DNA of 64,000 nucleotides, taken from a virus. Made by a program: the position numbers and the translations under genes. Positions within the stretch are counted from its first letter, which is position 1; the number at the start of each line of letters is the position of its first letter. Shown here piece after piece: positions 18,654 through 27,300 of this stretch. The DNA is taken from positions 62,001 to 126,000 of IMG/VR virus record IMGVR_UViG_3300028581_000014; one strand, written 5' to 3'. The notes beneath the pieces were generated by a model, which saw only the letters and a program-made list of their open reading frames with translations, searched no databases and had not been told where the DNA came from.

Positions 18654-18706
18654 TATGTCATTAAACTTTTTTTGTAAAGATTATAGCGTTAATTATAATA
18701 ATAAAA

Positions 18707-18733
18707 AATGACCACTAAAATTTAGTGGTCATT
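18707..18733 (-). terminator. Terminator after the endonuclease cassette
   Basis: Long hairpin AATGACCACTAAA / TTTAGTGGTCATT, followed on the minus strand by a T run. It probably served the tail tube gene before the endonuclease gene was inserted. Confidence 0.75.
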
Positions 18734-18736
18734 CTT

Positions 18737-18774
18737 AAAGAATTCTTATAAGTCAATGTTTTGATAGAGTAAAA
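18737..18774. repeat. 38-bp direct repeat, left copy, flanking the endonuclease gene
   Basis: Identical over 38 bases to 19773-19810. A further shared 10-mer, TTGATAATCA, starts exactly 22 bases after each copy (18796 and 19832), so the duplication probably spanned about 69 bases and has diverged in the middle. Confidence 0.85.
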
Positions 18775-18855
18775 CAATAAAATTATTATAATCTCTTGAT
18801 AATCAGATAAATAAAATTAATTAAATATTTTTTATTTTTAAAAACTTTAAAATAC

Positions 18856-19743
18856 TTAAATATTTAATTTTAATTGTTTAATAACCCATTCTGGTCTCTC
18901 ATTAATATCCTTCTCCCAAAATCTAATTAACATATAATTATTATTAATACACCATTCTTCTTTTCTTTCATCTTGTTTTAAATTACTTATCTGTGCTGCA
19001 TATTTTGGTATTTTAAAGTTAGAATCTGGGTTACAATGCCAATAATCACCGTCAACCTCAATTAATATTTTCTTACCAGAAATTTTAAAATCAAACAATG
19101 CTTTTAATTCCCTAACGTAGTATTGCGAATAAAAATCAACCTCTTCTATTAAATTTAATTCATTAATAAGAAATTTCTTAAAAGTTTCCTCAAGTTTTGA
19201 TTTAACTTGAAACCCATTACTCATAATATACAACATTCTTCTATGAGATTGTTTTTCACGTTCATCTAGATTGGACCACCTAATACTAGCGGTTTCGCTC
19301 AATTTAAGTTTATGTTCATCACTTTTTGGTATACCGCTTAAAGCTTGTGAAATATTATTACCACGCTCTGGGTTACTCATCGTTTTTCTGGTGTTTTCAG
19401 CAACCCTAGGGTCCTCTTTGGTTAAACCATCATTCCATACCTTTAACGTTCCAGCATCGTGCATCTTCTTTTGCGTTTCATGTGATTTTTTTAGAGCTTC
19501 TGGATTATGCCCCCAGTTATTGTTGACTCTAGCAGCATGACCACGAATAAAGTCTCTAAAACCAGCGTCAATACCCAAGTATTTAGGTTTCTCACCACAA
19601 CCACATTTACAGATAGGCTCAACACCCTCCAAAACATATTCAATATAAGTTTTTTCAGCATCAACACCATGTTTCTGTTTATTATGTCTCCTAAGAGAAT
19701 CCAATGTTTCAAACTCTCTTTCACATTTTTTACATTTTACCAT
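18856..19743 (-). CDS. Free-standing homing endonuclease, Vsr-like (EDxHD type)
   Basis: 295 residues from the ATG at 19743; an upstream TTG lies inside the promoter hairpin and is not used. The N-terminal C2H2 zinc finger (CKKCEREFETLDSLRRH) is followed by a second Cys cluster (CKCGCGEKP). Then come NUMOD3-like DNA-binding repeats (GISKS-like GIPKSDEHKLKLSE), and a C-terminal nuclease core with EVDGDYWH at 229-236 and LIRFWEKDI near the end, typical of very-short-patch-repair-like homing nucleases. Such enzymes cut intergenic or conserved sites and are copied in during repair. The gene sits between tube and chaperone genes and is framed by 38-bp direct repeats. It has its own host-type promoter and differs in regulation from the late genes around it. 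Confidence 0.85.
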   Translation of the reverse strand: MVKCKKCEREFETLDSLRRHNKQKHGVDAEKTYIEYVLEGVEPICKCGCGEKPKYLGIDAGFRDFIRGHAARVNNNWGHNPEALKKSHETQKKMHDAGTLKVWNDGLTKEDPRVAENTRKTMSNPERGNNISQALSGIPKSDEHKLKLSETASIRWSNLDEREKQSHRRMLYIMSNGFQVKSKLEETFKKFLINELNLIEEVDFYSQYYVRELKALFDFKISGKKILIEVDGDYWHCNPDSNFKIPKYAAQISNLKQDERKEEWCINNNYMLIRFWEKDINERPEWVIKQLKLNI

Positions 19744-19750
19744 AAATAAA

Positions 19751-19792
19751 AATTCTTTCAGCAAATATACTGAAAGAATTCTTATAAGTCAA
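19751..19792 (-). promoter_or_regulatory. Promoter of the endonuclease gene with operator-like inverted repeat
   Basis: On the minus strand TTG (19792-19790), 20 bases, then TATATTTG (19769-19762). The -7 box is exactly the loop of an 11-base perfect inverted repeat, AATTCTTTCAG / CTGAAAGAATT (19751-19761 and 19770-19780). The arms could bind a repressor or form a hairpin in the RNA. The -33 box lies inside the right 38-bp repeat. Confidence 0.65.
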
Positions 19793-19810
19793 TGTTTTGA
19801 TAGAGTAAAA
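19773..19810. repeat. 38-bp direct repeat, right copy
   Basis: Perfect match to 18737-18774. Located between the tail tube stop codon and the endonuclease start; it provides the -33 element of the endonuclease promoter. Confidence 0.85.
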
Positions 19811-19846
19811 TTGAAAAATAAACGTAACTAGTTGATAATCAACCAA

Positions 19847-20335
19847 CTAAAAAAGAAGTATTGCCCTATCGAATCTAAGCGTTGCTGTAATATCAGCGAT
19901 GGCATCATCATCCATTGATAAATCACCAAAACCAACATTTGTAAGCATAGTACCGTCAAGTAACCATTTCTCCACAACAACACCTGTTGGGTCAAGCATT
20001 TCAAGCTCTACAGGTCTCTTATAACCAGCAGCGTAACCTTGACGACCTGTTATAGATTCAGAGTGCAAACGCACCCATTCCATAATAGCTTGTGTCGCAG
20101 ATGGGCCAATTGGGTCACGGAATGTAACATCAATTGCTTCCCAAGTAAAACGACCTATAACCCACGTAGATGTATTAAGGAACGGCATTTCAACTTCATT
20201 TTGAGTAATTGAAGGTCTAGAGGCAGATGCTAACCACCATTGTTGTATACCTAAGTCAGCTGGAAAAGTAATTAACCATCGGTTTTTCCTTTTAGGCTCG
20301 TAAGGCAAGGGCATTTTCATTAATAAATCAGCCAT
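19847..20335 (-). CDS. Tail tube protein, gp19-like
   Basis: 162 residues, the usual length of T4-type tube subunits (163 in T4). It forms the inner tube around which the sheath contracts. The sequence has the family layout: an N-terminal segment ending in RKNRWLITFP, the ASASRPSITQNEVEMPF strand region, WEAIDVTFRDPIGPS, and a C-terminal beta segment AIADITATLRFDRAIL. The late-type box lies 57 bases upstream, a longer leader than for other late genes. It lies one gene downstream of the sheath and precedes the inserted homing endonuclease. Confidence 0.9.
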   Translation of the reverse strand: MADLLMKMPLPYEPKRKNRWLITFPADLGIQQWWLASASRPSITQNEVEMPFLNTSTWVIGRFTWEAIDVTFRDPIGPSATQAIMEWVRLHSESITGRQGYAAGYKRPVELEMLDPTGVVVEKWLLDGTMLTNVGFGDLSMDDDAIADITATLRFDRAILLF

Positions 20336-20391
20336 TTTTTTGTTTTTAAAATATTTGTTAGTACCTTTGTGATACTAGTGTTATTGTTTAA

Positions 20392-20399
20392 TATAAATA
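20392..20399 (-). promoter_or_regulatory. Late-type promoter box TATTTATA
   Basis: 57 bases before the tail tube start; minus-strand context AGATATTTATATTAAAC. The leader may carry extra translational signals, but I see no clear hairpin. Confidence 0.45.
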
Positions 20400-20506
20400 T
20401 CTAACATTACAAAATAAATCAGAAATAAATTAAATATTTTAAACACAAGGTTATTATAATAATACTTAACATAAAAAAGTGTTATAAAATTTTAATAGGT
20501 GCTAGT

Positions 20507-20932
20507 TTAAGCCTCAAGATTTAGGTTTTTATCTAAAGCCTCTAAGTTATTAATTGCCTTGGTGCTAATTCTATAACTTGCATTATTTGCTTTAGCTATT
20601 TCATTAAACTTATTAACGATATTCTTTGCATTTTTAGCAAACTTAGTATCTGGATTAACCATACCTTTTTCGGTAAATGATTTAACCAACTCCTTAACTT
20701 TAGAATCATCTTCTAGTGTTTGTTTTATTTGGTTCATAATATTATCATCACTAATAGCATTTTGACCAATAATTTTATTTTGACCGCTTAAATTAATACC
20801 CAATAATACAGCAACACCTAATACAACATCACCATAACTCTCAGTAATAATGGGTTGATTAGATAAAGCTTCAATTTGTCTATTTAACAAAATCTTTTTA
20901 TATTGTGATTCTGTTATTTTAATTTTGGTCAT
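20507..20932 (-). CDS. Unknown protein with N-terminal ITESQYKKIL motif
   Basis: 141 residues. The N-terminus MTKIKITESQYKKILL belongs to a short amphipathic motif that recurs on other proteins in this window. A hydrophobic segment follows (VVLGVAVLLGINLSG, residues ~35-50), which could be a membrane or core-packing helix. The rest is helical and rich in Lys and Asn. It lies between sheath and tube with its own late-box variant (20944-20952, TATTTATTA) and follows the sheath terminator. A virion or assembly role is inferred from position only. Confidence 0.6.
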   Translation of the reverse strand: MTKIKITESQYKKILLNRQIEALSNQPIITESYGDVVLGVAVLLGINLSGQNKIIGQNAISDDNIMNQIKQTLEDDSKVKELVKSFTEKGMVNPDTKFAKNAKNIVNKFNEIAKANNASYRISTKAINNLEALDKNLNLEA

Positions 20933-20963
20933 AAAATTACTTTATAATAAATATGGTTATAAA

Positions 20964-20990
20964 CTAAAAAGGCCCCGTAGGGCCTTTTAG
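20964..20990 (-). terminator. Terminator after the tail sheath gene
   Basis: Hairpin of CTAAAAGGCCC and GGGCCTTTT-AG arms with a four-base loop and one bulged base, directly beyond the sheath stop codon at 20993. Confidence 0.8.
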
Positions 20991-20992
20991 TT

Positions 20993-23851
20993 TTAGATGT
21001 TATCGAATGAAGCACCTGTATTTGTAACCACGAATTCTATTTGTATGTATTCTAGACTTCTTGTTGGTTTTAGGAATATTTGACCAGTTAATTGGTTTCT
21101 ATCGATATCCTCTGGGTCACTAGATAATGTAACCCTAAAGTCGGTTAAACCTCTTTCAGTCCTTATATTTGATAATATTGGATTAACTAAAGCTAAGAAC
21201 TGATTTCTAACTATTGTGTCATTTTGTTCGAATAGAAGTCTAATAGCCACAGCTGAAATAAGTTTTCTAGCTTGTAATAGAAGTCTTCTAACTTGAATTC
21301 TATTTAAAGCTGATTCCTTAACTTGTAGTGTTTTATTACCCCAAATCTTAATACCATCAGAATTGAACGTAGCGATTGGGTTAATTCGGTTTTCATAAAG
21401 GGTATCTCTCTCAGCTAAGGTAAGAGATTTTCTAGCTTGTATTGCATCAACATCACCACGTTGAATACCAGCAACAGCGAACCAAGGGAATGCAATGTTA
21501 TCGGTCAAGGCAATGTTTCTAACTACGTCTCTAGTAGGTGGGACGTATATCAATACATTGTTCTCAGCATCGTTGATTTGAACCCATGGCCAGTAAGTAC
21601 AAGTGTAGTTACTATCGTATTGGTCAGCAATAATATCAACAGCCTCATCAGCAGTTAATATAGTACCAGATGCAACGTCAGGAGTTGTAACAACATAAAG
21701 CGAATCGGCTCTATCGTTTTCAACCATATCGATTGTTGCTTCAACCAAGTTTGTGTTATTAGAGGTATCAATACCTGGAGTTGCAAAAACGTTAATACTA
21801 ACAGCTTCTGGGTTTTTAAATGTCCAAATAGCTTCAAGGTAAGCGTAGTAATCTGAATTTATACCTAAATCACCCGAAGTTAATGTTCTATTTGCAAACG
21901 CACCACTTGTAAGACCAGCTTGACCAGCAGTACCATTGATAATATAGCTGTCTGCGTTGCTTCTAATAGTACGGTACACGTCCCAACCATCAAAACCACC
22001 ATATGGTGCAAATGTAAATTTACGTGCATACAAAAATTCATATGGACCACCAACTAAGCCAGCATCAGTTCTAAACTGAGCGTCACCAGTGTCAAATAAG
22101 AATATTGGACTATAAGTACCACCACTTGCGTTAATAACCTCAAATACGTTATCTATTGTAACACCAGTTGCATCAACATCCATGTGGAAACCATTTGTCA
22201 TACCTGTCCAGATATCTGGGCTAGAGGTTAATGGAACACCCTTATAGTCAAAGAAGTCAGAATCGATACCAACAGTTTCAGATAAACCTAAGTAATACTT
22301 ACGTTTATTTTCAAATGTTGAATAGCTAGTCTTATATAATAATGCTGGGTTAACAACACTTGTATTACTGTTGGTTTGGTAGTCACGGATTGGGTAACCA
22401 ATAAAACCAGCTGGGAATGCATCACTAGTGTTGCTAGTGTCATCAACTTCAACAAGAACATAGGCTGATTTAGAAACATACTCACCATCAAGTGTACCTA
22501 TTCTTCTACCAATGAAGTTAGCTGAAGTTGGGTCCATAGTACAACGTGAAAAACTTTCAAGTATAACTGGTTGTGCATCAGTGTCATAAAAACCTCTAAT
22601 TCTAATATCAAATTCTAAGGTATCTGGCTTAATGTTAACTATTGAAATCTTAAATTGTTCGTTAGCTGCATTACCATCAGAAATAGTCCATAATCTAAAC
22701 AAACGCAATACTTTATTACCACGCAATTCTGAAACAACATATGGTGTAACAGCTGGTTGATATTCTTTTAAATAATCAGAATAATCGGTATCATACTGAA
22801 TAAGACTTTGGTTGATACCTCTAATCTTACCATCAACATTTGCTGTGTTAAATAAATTACCATAAAGTTCTTCTACAAATAATGCAGTATTACCATCTTG
22901 TGCCGTTCTTCCCAATACCTTAGGAAGATAATTACGTTGCGTTCTATCAAGTGATACTTGGTAGTTAAATAAACCCTGTGTGTTTGAGTTACCACTTAGA
23001 GCAAATACACCAACAGGATTTGTTGTTGCAGCACTAAATGCTGGATTAAATATAACACCAGTTGCAGCACTTAATTCAAAGTTAGGTAATTGTGTAGATA
23101 CATCTATAGCCCCTCTTGAACGTAACAATGCTACCAATTGGTCTTCAACATCACTATATCCAGTACCAGTATAGGTAACGGTTACACCAGAAGTAATACC
23201 AGTTATATTAACCAACGATGTACCACCAGTATAGTTTGTTTGAGTAACGTAGTTGTTAAATGACACACCACTAAAAGTATTACCAAACTTACTAAATATT
23301 GGACCAATATTAACTGTTGAACCACTAGTCGCTGAACCTAAGTAAGCTAGACTAGAACCTAGTGTTCCATCATTTATTAACGCTTGAACCAAGACATCAT
23401 TAGAAGTTAATGATAAAATACTACCAGTTGGTGACGCTGAATATGATATTAAATAATTAGTACCACCACTATAAGAAATAGTAGATACCGTACCAGATGT
23501 AGATGGGTCAAGGGCCGCATCAATAGTGATACCCCAAGCTTGACCAGCATCATAACCAGAGAAACCTAATACCCTAGTTACAAATAATTGGTTAGATTGT
23601 GATAAATAAGACTTAGCTATGTATGGTAATTCATACTTAGGTGCTCCAGTATCTTTTACCTTGGTTGCGTTTAAGCCACCAAAGAAAGATTGGAATTCGC
23701 CATAATTACTTATAAATATTGGTTGAAATGCTGGTCCAATTGTGGTTTCACCAACTAAGCCAAGTGTTGTTACACCTACTTGACGAGTAATAAATGTTAT
23801 ATCTCTTTCTGATGTATAAACACCTGGACTAACGAAAACTTTTGTTGCCAT
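20993..23851 (-). CDS. Tail sheath protein, gp18-like
   Basis: 952 residues, larger than T4 gp18 (659). The extra length lies mostly in the variable surface domains between residues ~120 and 330. The N-terminus VSPGVYTSERD is the classical sheath signature, followed by LGLVGETTIGPAF and a LFVTRVLG strand. The C-terminal ~300 residues form the conserved protease-resistant core: WAWVQI-like YWPWVQI, PPTRDVVR, IWGNKTLQ, RIQVRRLLLQARKLI, and FVVTNTG at the end. It polymerises around the tube and contracts at infection. A late-type box lies 37 bases upstream and a strong terminator follows, so it is a single-gene unit suited to very high expression. Confidence 0.95.
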   Translation of the reverse strand: MATKVFVSPGVYTSERDITFITRQVGVTTLGLVGETTIGPAFQPIFISNYGEFQSFFGGLNATKVKDTGAPKYELPYIAKSYLSQSNQLFVTRVLGFSGYDAGQAWGITIDAALDPSTSGTVSTISYSGGTNYLISYSASPTGSILSLTSNDVLVQALINDGTLGSSLAYLGSATSGSTVNIGPIFSKFGNTFSGVSFNNYVTQTNYTGGTSLVNITGITSGVTVTYTGTGYSDVEDQLVALLRSRGAIDVSTQLPNFELSAATGVIFNPAFSAATTNPVGVFALSGNSNTQGLFNYQVSLDRTQRNYLPKVLGRTAQDGNTALFVEELYGNLFNTANVDGKIRGINQSLIQYDTDYSDYLKEYQPAVTPYVVSELRGNKVLRLFRLWTISDGNAANEQFKISIVNIKPDTLEFDIRIRGFYDTDAQPVILESFSRCTMDPTSANFIGRRIGTLDGEYVSKSAYVLVEVDDTSNTSDAFPAGFIGYPIRDYQTNSNTSVVNPALLYKTSYSTFENKRKYYLGLSETVGIDSDFFDYKGVPLTSSPDIWTGMTNGFHMDVDATGVTIDNVFEVINASGGTYSPIFLFDTGDAQFRTDAGLVGGPYEFLYARKFTFAPYGGFDGWDVYRTIRSNADSYIINGTAGQAGLTSGAFANRTLTSGDLGINSDYYAYLEAIWTFKNPEAVSINVFATPGIDTSNNTNLVEATIDMVENDRADSLYVVTTPDVASGTILTADEAVDIIADQYDSNYTCTYWPWVQINDAENNVLIYVPPTRDVVRNIALTDNIAFPWFAVAGIQRGDVDAIQARKSLTLAERDTLYENRINPIATFNSDGIKIWGNKTLQVKESALNRIQVRRLLLQARKLISAVAIRLLFEQNDTIVRNQFLALVNPILSNIRTERGLTDFRVTLSSDPEDIDRNQLTGQIFLKPTRSLEYIQIEFVVTNTGASFDNI

Positions 23852-23887
23852 ATTAGTTGTTTTAGTTTACTTTATTGTTTTGTTTAT

Positions 23888-23895
23888 TATAAATA
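23888..23895 (-). promoter_or_regulatory. Late-type promoter box TATTTATA
   Basis: 37 bases before the sheath ATG at 23851; minus-strand context AATATTTATAATAAAC. Confidence 0.55.
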
Positions 23896-23931
23896 TTAGG
23901 TTTTACCCAAAAAGAGAATTAGGATAAAATA

Positions 23932-23974
23932 TATATTTGTTTTAGTATGTTTTTTGTCATACTTTCATCATACT
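23932..23974 (+). promoter_or_regulatory. Promoter and operator-like repeats of the ribbon-helix-helix gene
   Basis: A -7-like box TATATTTG (23932-23939) is followed by AGTATG (23944-23949) and two CATACT copies (23958-23963 and 23969-23974). The first pair is an inverted repeat; the last two are direct repeats 11 bases apart, about one helical turn. No clear -33 TTG is visible. Such spacing suits binding of ribbon-helix-helix dimers, probably by the downstream gene product. Confidence 0.45.
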
Positions 23975-23987
23975 TATATTAAAAGAT

Positions 23988-24143
23988 ATGCTTAAGAGAG
24001 ATAAAAACATTAAAATTACAACAAAAACTCATGAGTTACTAAAAAAACATTGCGAACAGAATGGTCTTAAAATGTTTTCTTTTGTTGAAAAATTAATACG
24101 TGAAGCTTGTATTACCAAGAAAGATTTATACGGTGAAAATTAA
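23988..24143 (+). CDS. Small ribbon-helix-helix DNA-binding protein
   Basis: 51 residues, MLKRDKNIKITTKTHELLKK at the N-terminus, then a helix-turn-helix-sized stretch ending FVEKLIREACI. A short polar beta strand (NIKITTKT) followed by two helices is the Arc/MetJ-type fold. Such proteins act as dimers on repeated operators, mostly as repressors. The gene points against all neighbours, lies between the sheath and a small fibre-linked gene, and overlaps the latter tail-to-tail by four bases. Operator-like AGTATG/CATACT repeats precede it, which suggests autoregulation. It could also repress the divergent sheath unit. The fold call rests on pattern, not on a database search. Confidence 0.6.
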   Translation: MLKRDKNIKITTKTHELLKKHCEQNGLKMFSFVEKLIREACITKKDLYGEN

Positions 24144-24316
24144 CCATTATTAGAAGTATAGTTAATACCATCAGCAATTGCAGTAGTCTTAGTTGTTGCA
24201 AATATGCTTGGTAATTGTGCACCTATTAATGATTGATATATTTCCAAAAAAGCATTATGCTCTGCTAGAGTTGGGAAGGTGAGTGTTTCGTTTCCAAATG
24301 TAAATGTATATTCCAT
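24140..24316 (-). CDS. Small protein following the tail fibre gene
   Basis: 58 residues, MEYTFTFGNETLTFPTLAEH at the N-terminus, with no recognised domain. It begins 12 bases after the fibre stop codon and shares that transcript. Small genes directly behind fibre genes often encode fibre assembly chaperones or tip proteins, but the sequence gives no direct support for either. Its end overlaps the convergent ribbon-helix-helix gene by four bases. The composition (aromatic and Thr residues, hydrophobic middle) is normal for a folded small protein. Confidence 0.55.
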   Translation of the reverse strand: MEYTFTFGNETLTFPTLAEHNAFLEIYQSLIGAQLPSIFATTKTTAIADGINYTSNNG

Positions 24317-24328
24317 ATTATTTATTTT

Positions 24329-27300
24329 TTATTTTTTTGATATTATAAAGCTTCTTAATGTTGCAGAGGCACCAATGAGAGCTCTCATTGTTGGGTATAT
24401 ATAGTTATCAACGGTAGTATCAAATGTAGGCGTTCCCATAGCTGTTGTTGTTATGATACCTATGTCAGTATAAGCTGCATCGGCACGAACTCTAAGTGTT
24501 GTTGAATTACTAAAGTATAAATTCTTTCTTTCTACTTGAATGTATTTTGTCGCAGCACCAGATGTAGCAACAAGCGCCAATAATTGACCAGTTGCTGGTG
24601 ATGGTGGTGTATTTGTTGTATAACTCCTAAACCAACAATTTAATAAAGAACCAACTGTGAAGTCAGTTGGGTCCCAAGTGCAGTCAATTTCAATTATATC
24701 ACCTGTTGTGAATGTATTTGCTGGTATTAAATAATAACCAAAGGCTGTTTCAGTAGCCGCAGCAAATGCTACTGTAACAGCTCCCCTAAAGTTAACGATT
24801 GGAAGACCAATACCAGTTAGGTTAGAACCATTACCGTAATAAGTAGTCGCACTTATTGTATTTGCAGATAAACCACCTGTAAACGTGGTTAAACCAGCTA
24901 CCGTTCCACCTGTAAAGGTGGAACCACCACCAGTACTAAATCCACTAACACTAAATGTTCCACCAGTATTATTTGTAAACTGAGCCGTTCCAGCTGAATA
25001 TGTACCACCAGTTACGAATACATCATCTGTCTTAAATCCAGTTACGCTAAATGTTCCACCTGTATTATTCGTAAATACGGACGAACCATTTGAATACGTA
25101 CCACCAGTTACAAATACATCATCTGTCTTAAATCCACTAACGCTAAATGTTCCACCTGTGTTATTCGTAAATTCAGCTGTTCCAGCTGAATAGGTACCAC
25201 CAGTAACCCTAATATCTATTGGTAAATTATTATAAGTTGTTGCTGAAACTGTTGTAGCTGTTAGGCCATTACTGTTTGCTATAAAACCATTTGATTGGAA
25301 TGTAGTACCAGATATATAGCCATCGGCTCTAATTAAAGCGGTGGTCGCATTAGCTGTGTTAACAGACTCAAATACGTTAGTTACATTATCAGCATTACCA
25401 GTACCGTTTTTAACACTTAGTCCATCTAGGATTGCGTTAATAACAATTTCTGGTGTTGTTGAATTATCGTATGCCTGTTGAAGCGTAGTTGTTGATAAAC
25501 CACCAGTACCACCAAAACTTTCACCAAATTTAGAAACCAGTGTAAATTTAGCATAATCTGTATTAGTTAATGGTTCTCCATCAGTACCAATATCATTTCT
25601 AACAGAAAGAATACCAATTAATATACCAGTACTCTCAGCATTAGGGTAAGGTATAAATGTCTCTGAGTTTATAGCGGCAACAGCGGCAGTTAAGTTTGCG
25701 TATATTGTTTGACCATATAATACATTAATAACACCAGTCGGATACATATATATCCTTTGATTGGTCGCATCATCAATACCAGAATTACCAATACTAGTAA
25801 TAACACCACCTAAGTCATAATTTCTAGGGTCGATAACAGTAACAGACCCGCTAGTACCACCAGTTTGTGTTCTATAAAAAAATGATGCTGGTATCTTTGC
25901 TGGAATGCTGGCATTATTAGGGCTTAATTGATTATTATGCCAATTAATACCATTACCCCAAAGAGTACCAGCTGAAGTATTAAAACTTAAATTAGCTCCA
26001 TTTGGTGAGGGTATGATACCTTGATTTATCAATTTTATTGGCGACCACAAATCACGCAAAGATGACATCGGTGATACATCATAATCAACGGTATTATTTA
26101 TGTTTAATATACTCGTTCTATTTGGGTGATTAACCTTACCCAAAAATATGTTTTCTCTTCGTTGTTGTGGTGTTGGAAATGTTGTTTGTTGGTATAATGT
26201 AGCACCACTGTTTATTAATAAATAAGTAGAGTCTGCTGTTAAAATATTAGTTAATGATATGTTTGTACCACCACTATAATAAAGGTTTTTTACATCTGGA
26301 TTTGTTGCGTTTGAATATGTATTATTAACCGACCAACCTCTCATAGGTGCAACATTAATTGTTGTTGATGAAGCGGTAGTAGCACCAGTATATTCATACA
26401 CACCAGTTGATATTGCATTACCTAATAAAATATTAACTTCTTGTTGTGTTAAACTTTGTAATTGGTTTTCATTTTCAATGTTAACATATATTTTACCATT
26501 TATTGCATCCGAAGTCAAACACCAACCTAATACAGATATTCTAGACGTATAAGCTATTGAGTCTGGGTCATCTGTAATACCACCATCAATTGTATCAGAT
26601 AAAAATAATTCTCGACCTACTATAAGTGTTGAAGTATCTAAATCTCTAACTATACCAAAACTAGTAATAAAACCATATTCATTATTTGGTATATTATGTG
26701 TTGCCACACCAGAAGATTGAGCTAAACTATCAACAAATGTTGTTCCTAACTTAGACGCATTAGCTAAAGCAACAGTTGGTGTCCCACTACTTGAACCAGT
26801 AATATGAACTACTTGACCATTATTAATTTGAGCACCACTATTATTATAAATTCTAACTAAATTTTCTTGACCTAAATTAATAGTTACATCATTTTGATTT
26901 GTTAAAGGTTTATATGATAAAGCATTTTCACTTGAATCATAATACAATGTTCCACCAGTTGGATTTGGAACTGATGGTGATGTTTTAAAGTTAATATAAT
27001 CAGTATTAGAGATTGTATTTGCAGTTAAACCACTTATAAAATTAGTTGAACCACTTACCGTACCACCACTTAATGGTAAATAAGCACCAGAAAAAGCTGG
27101 TAGGTTAATATACGTAGTTGCAGATATTGTATTTGCTGATATTCCACCATTAACAGTTAAACCTGAAAAACTATTAACTAAAGTAGTTATATTTGCTTGG
27201 TTATTAGTTTGTTGAAGAGTTAATACATTATTACTAAACGTTAATCCAGTAACATATGTATCAGTCTGACCAGTTAAGAATCCACTAACGCTAAATGTTC

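Noticed and set aside
19744-19764. TTG start at 19764 for the homing endonuclease
   Set aside because: It lies within the -7 box and operator-like hairpin, upstream of the expected transcription start; ATG 19743 directly precedes the zinc finger.
18737-19810. Insertion sequence or transposon, suggested by flanking direct repeats
   Set aside because: No transposase and no terminal inverted repeats; the only gene is a homing endonuclease and the repeats are far longer than usual target duplications.
20340-20369. Plus-strand TTG-N19-TACCTTTG promoter-like sequence upstream of the tail tube gene
   Set aside because: No plus-strand gene follows for 3.6 kb, and a few matches of this kind are expected by chance in AT-rich DNA. 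A small antisense RNA is possible but unsupported.
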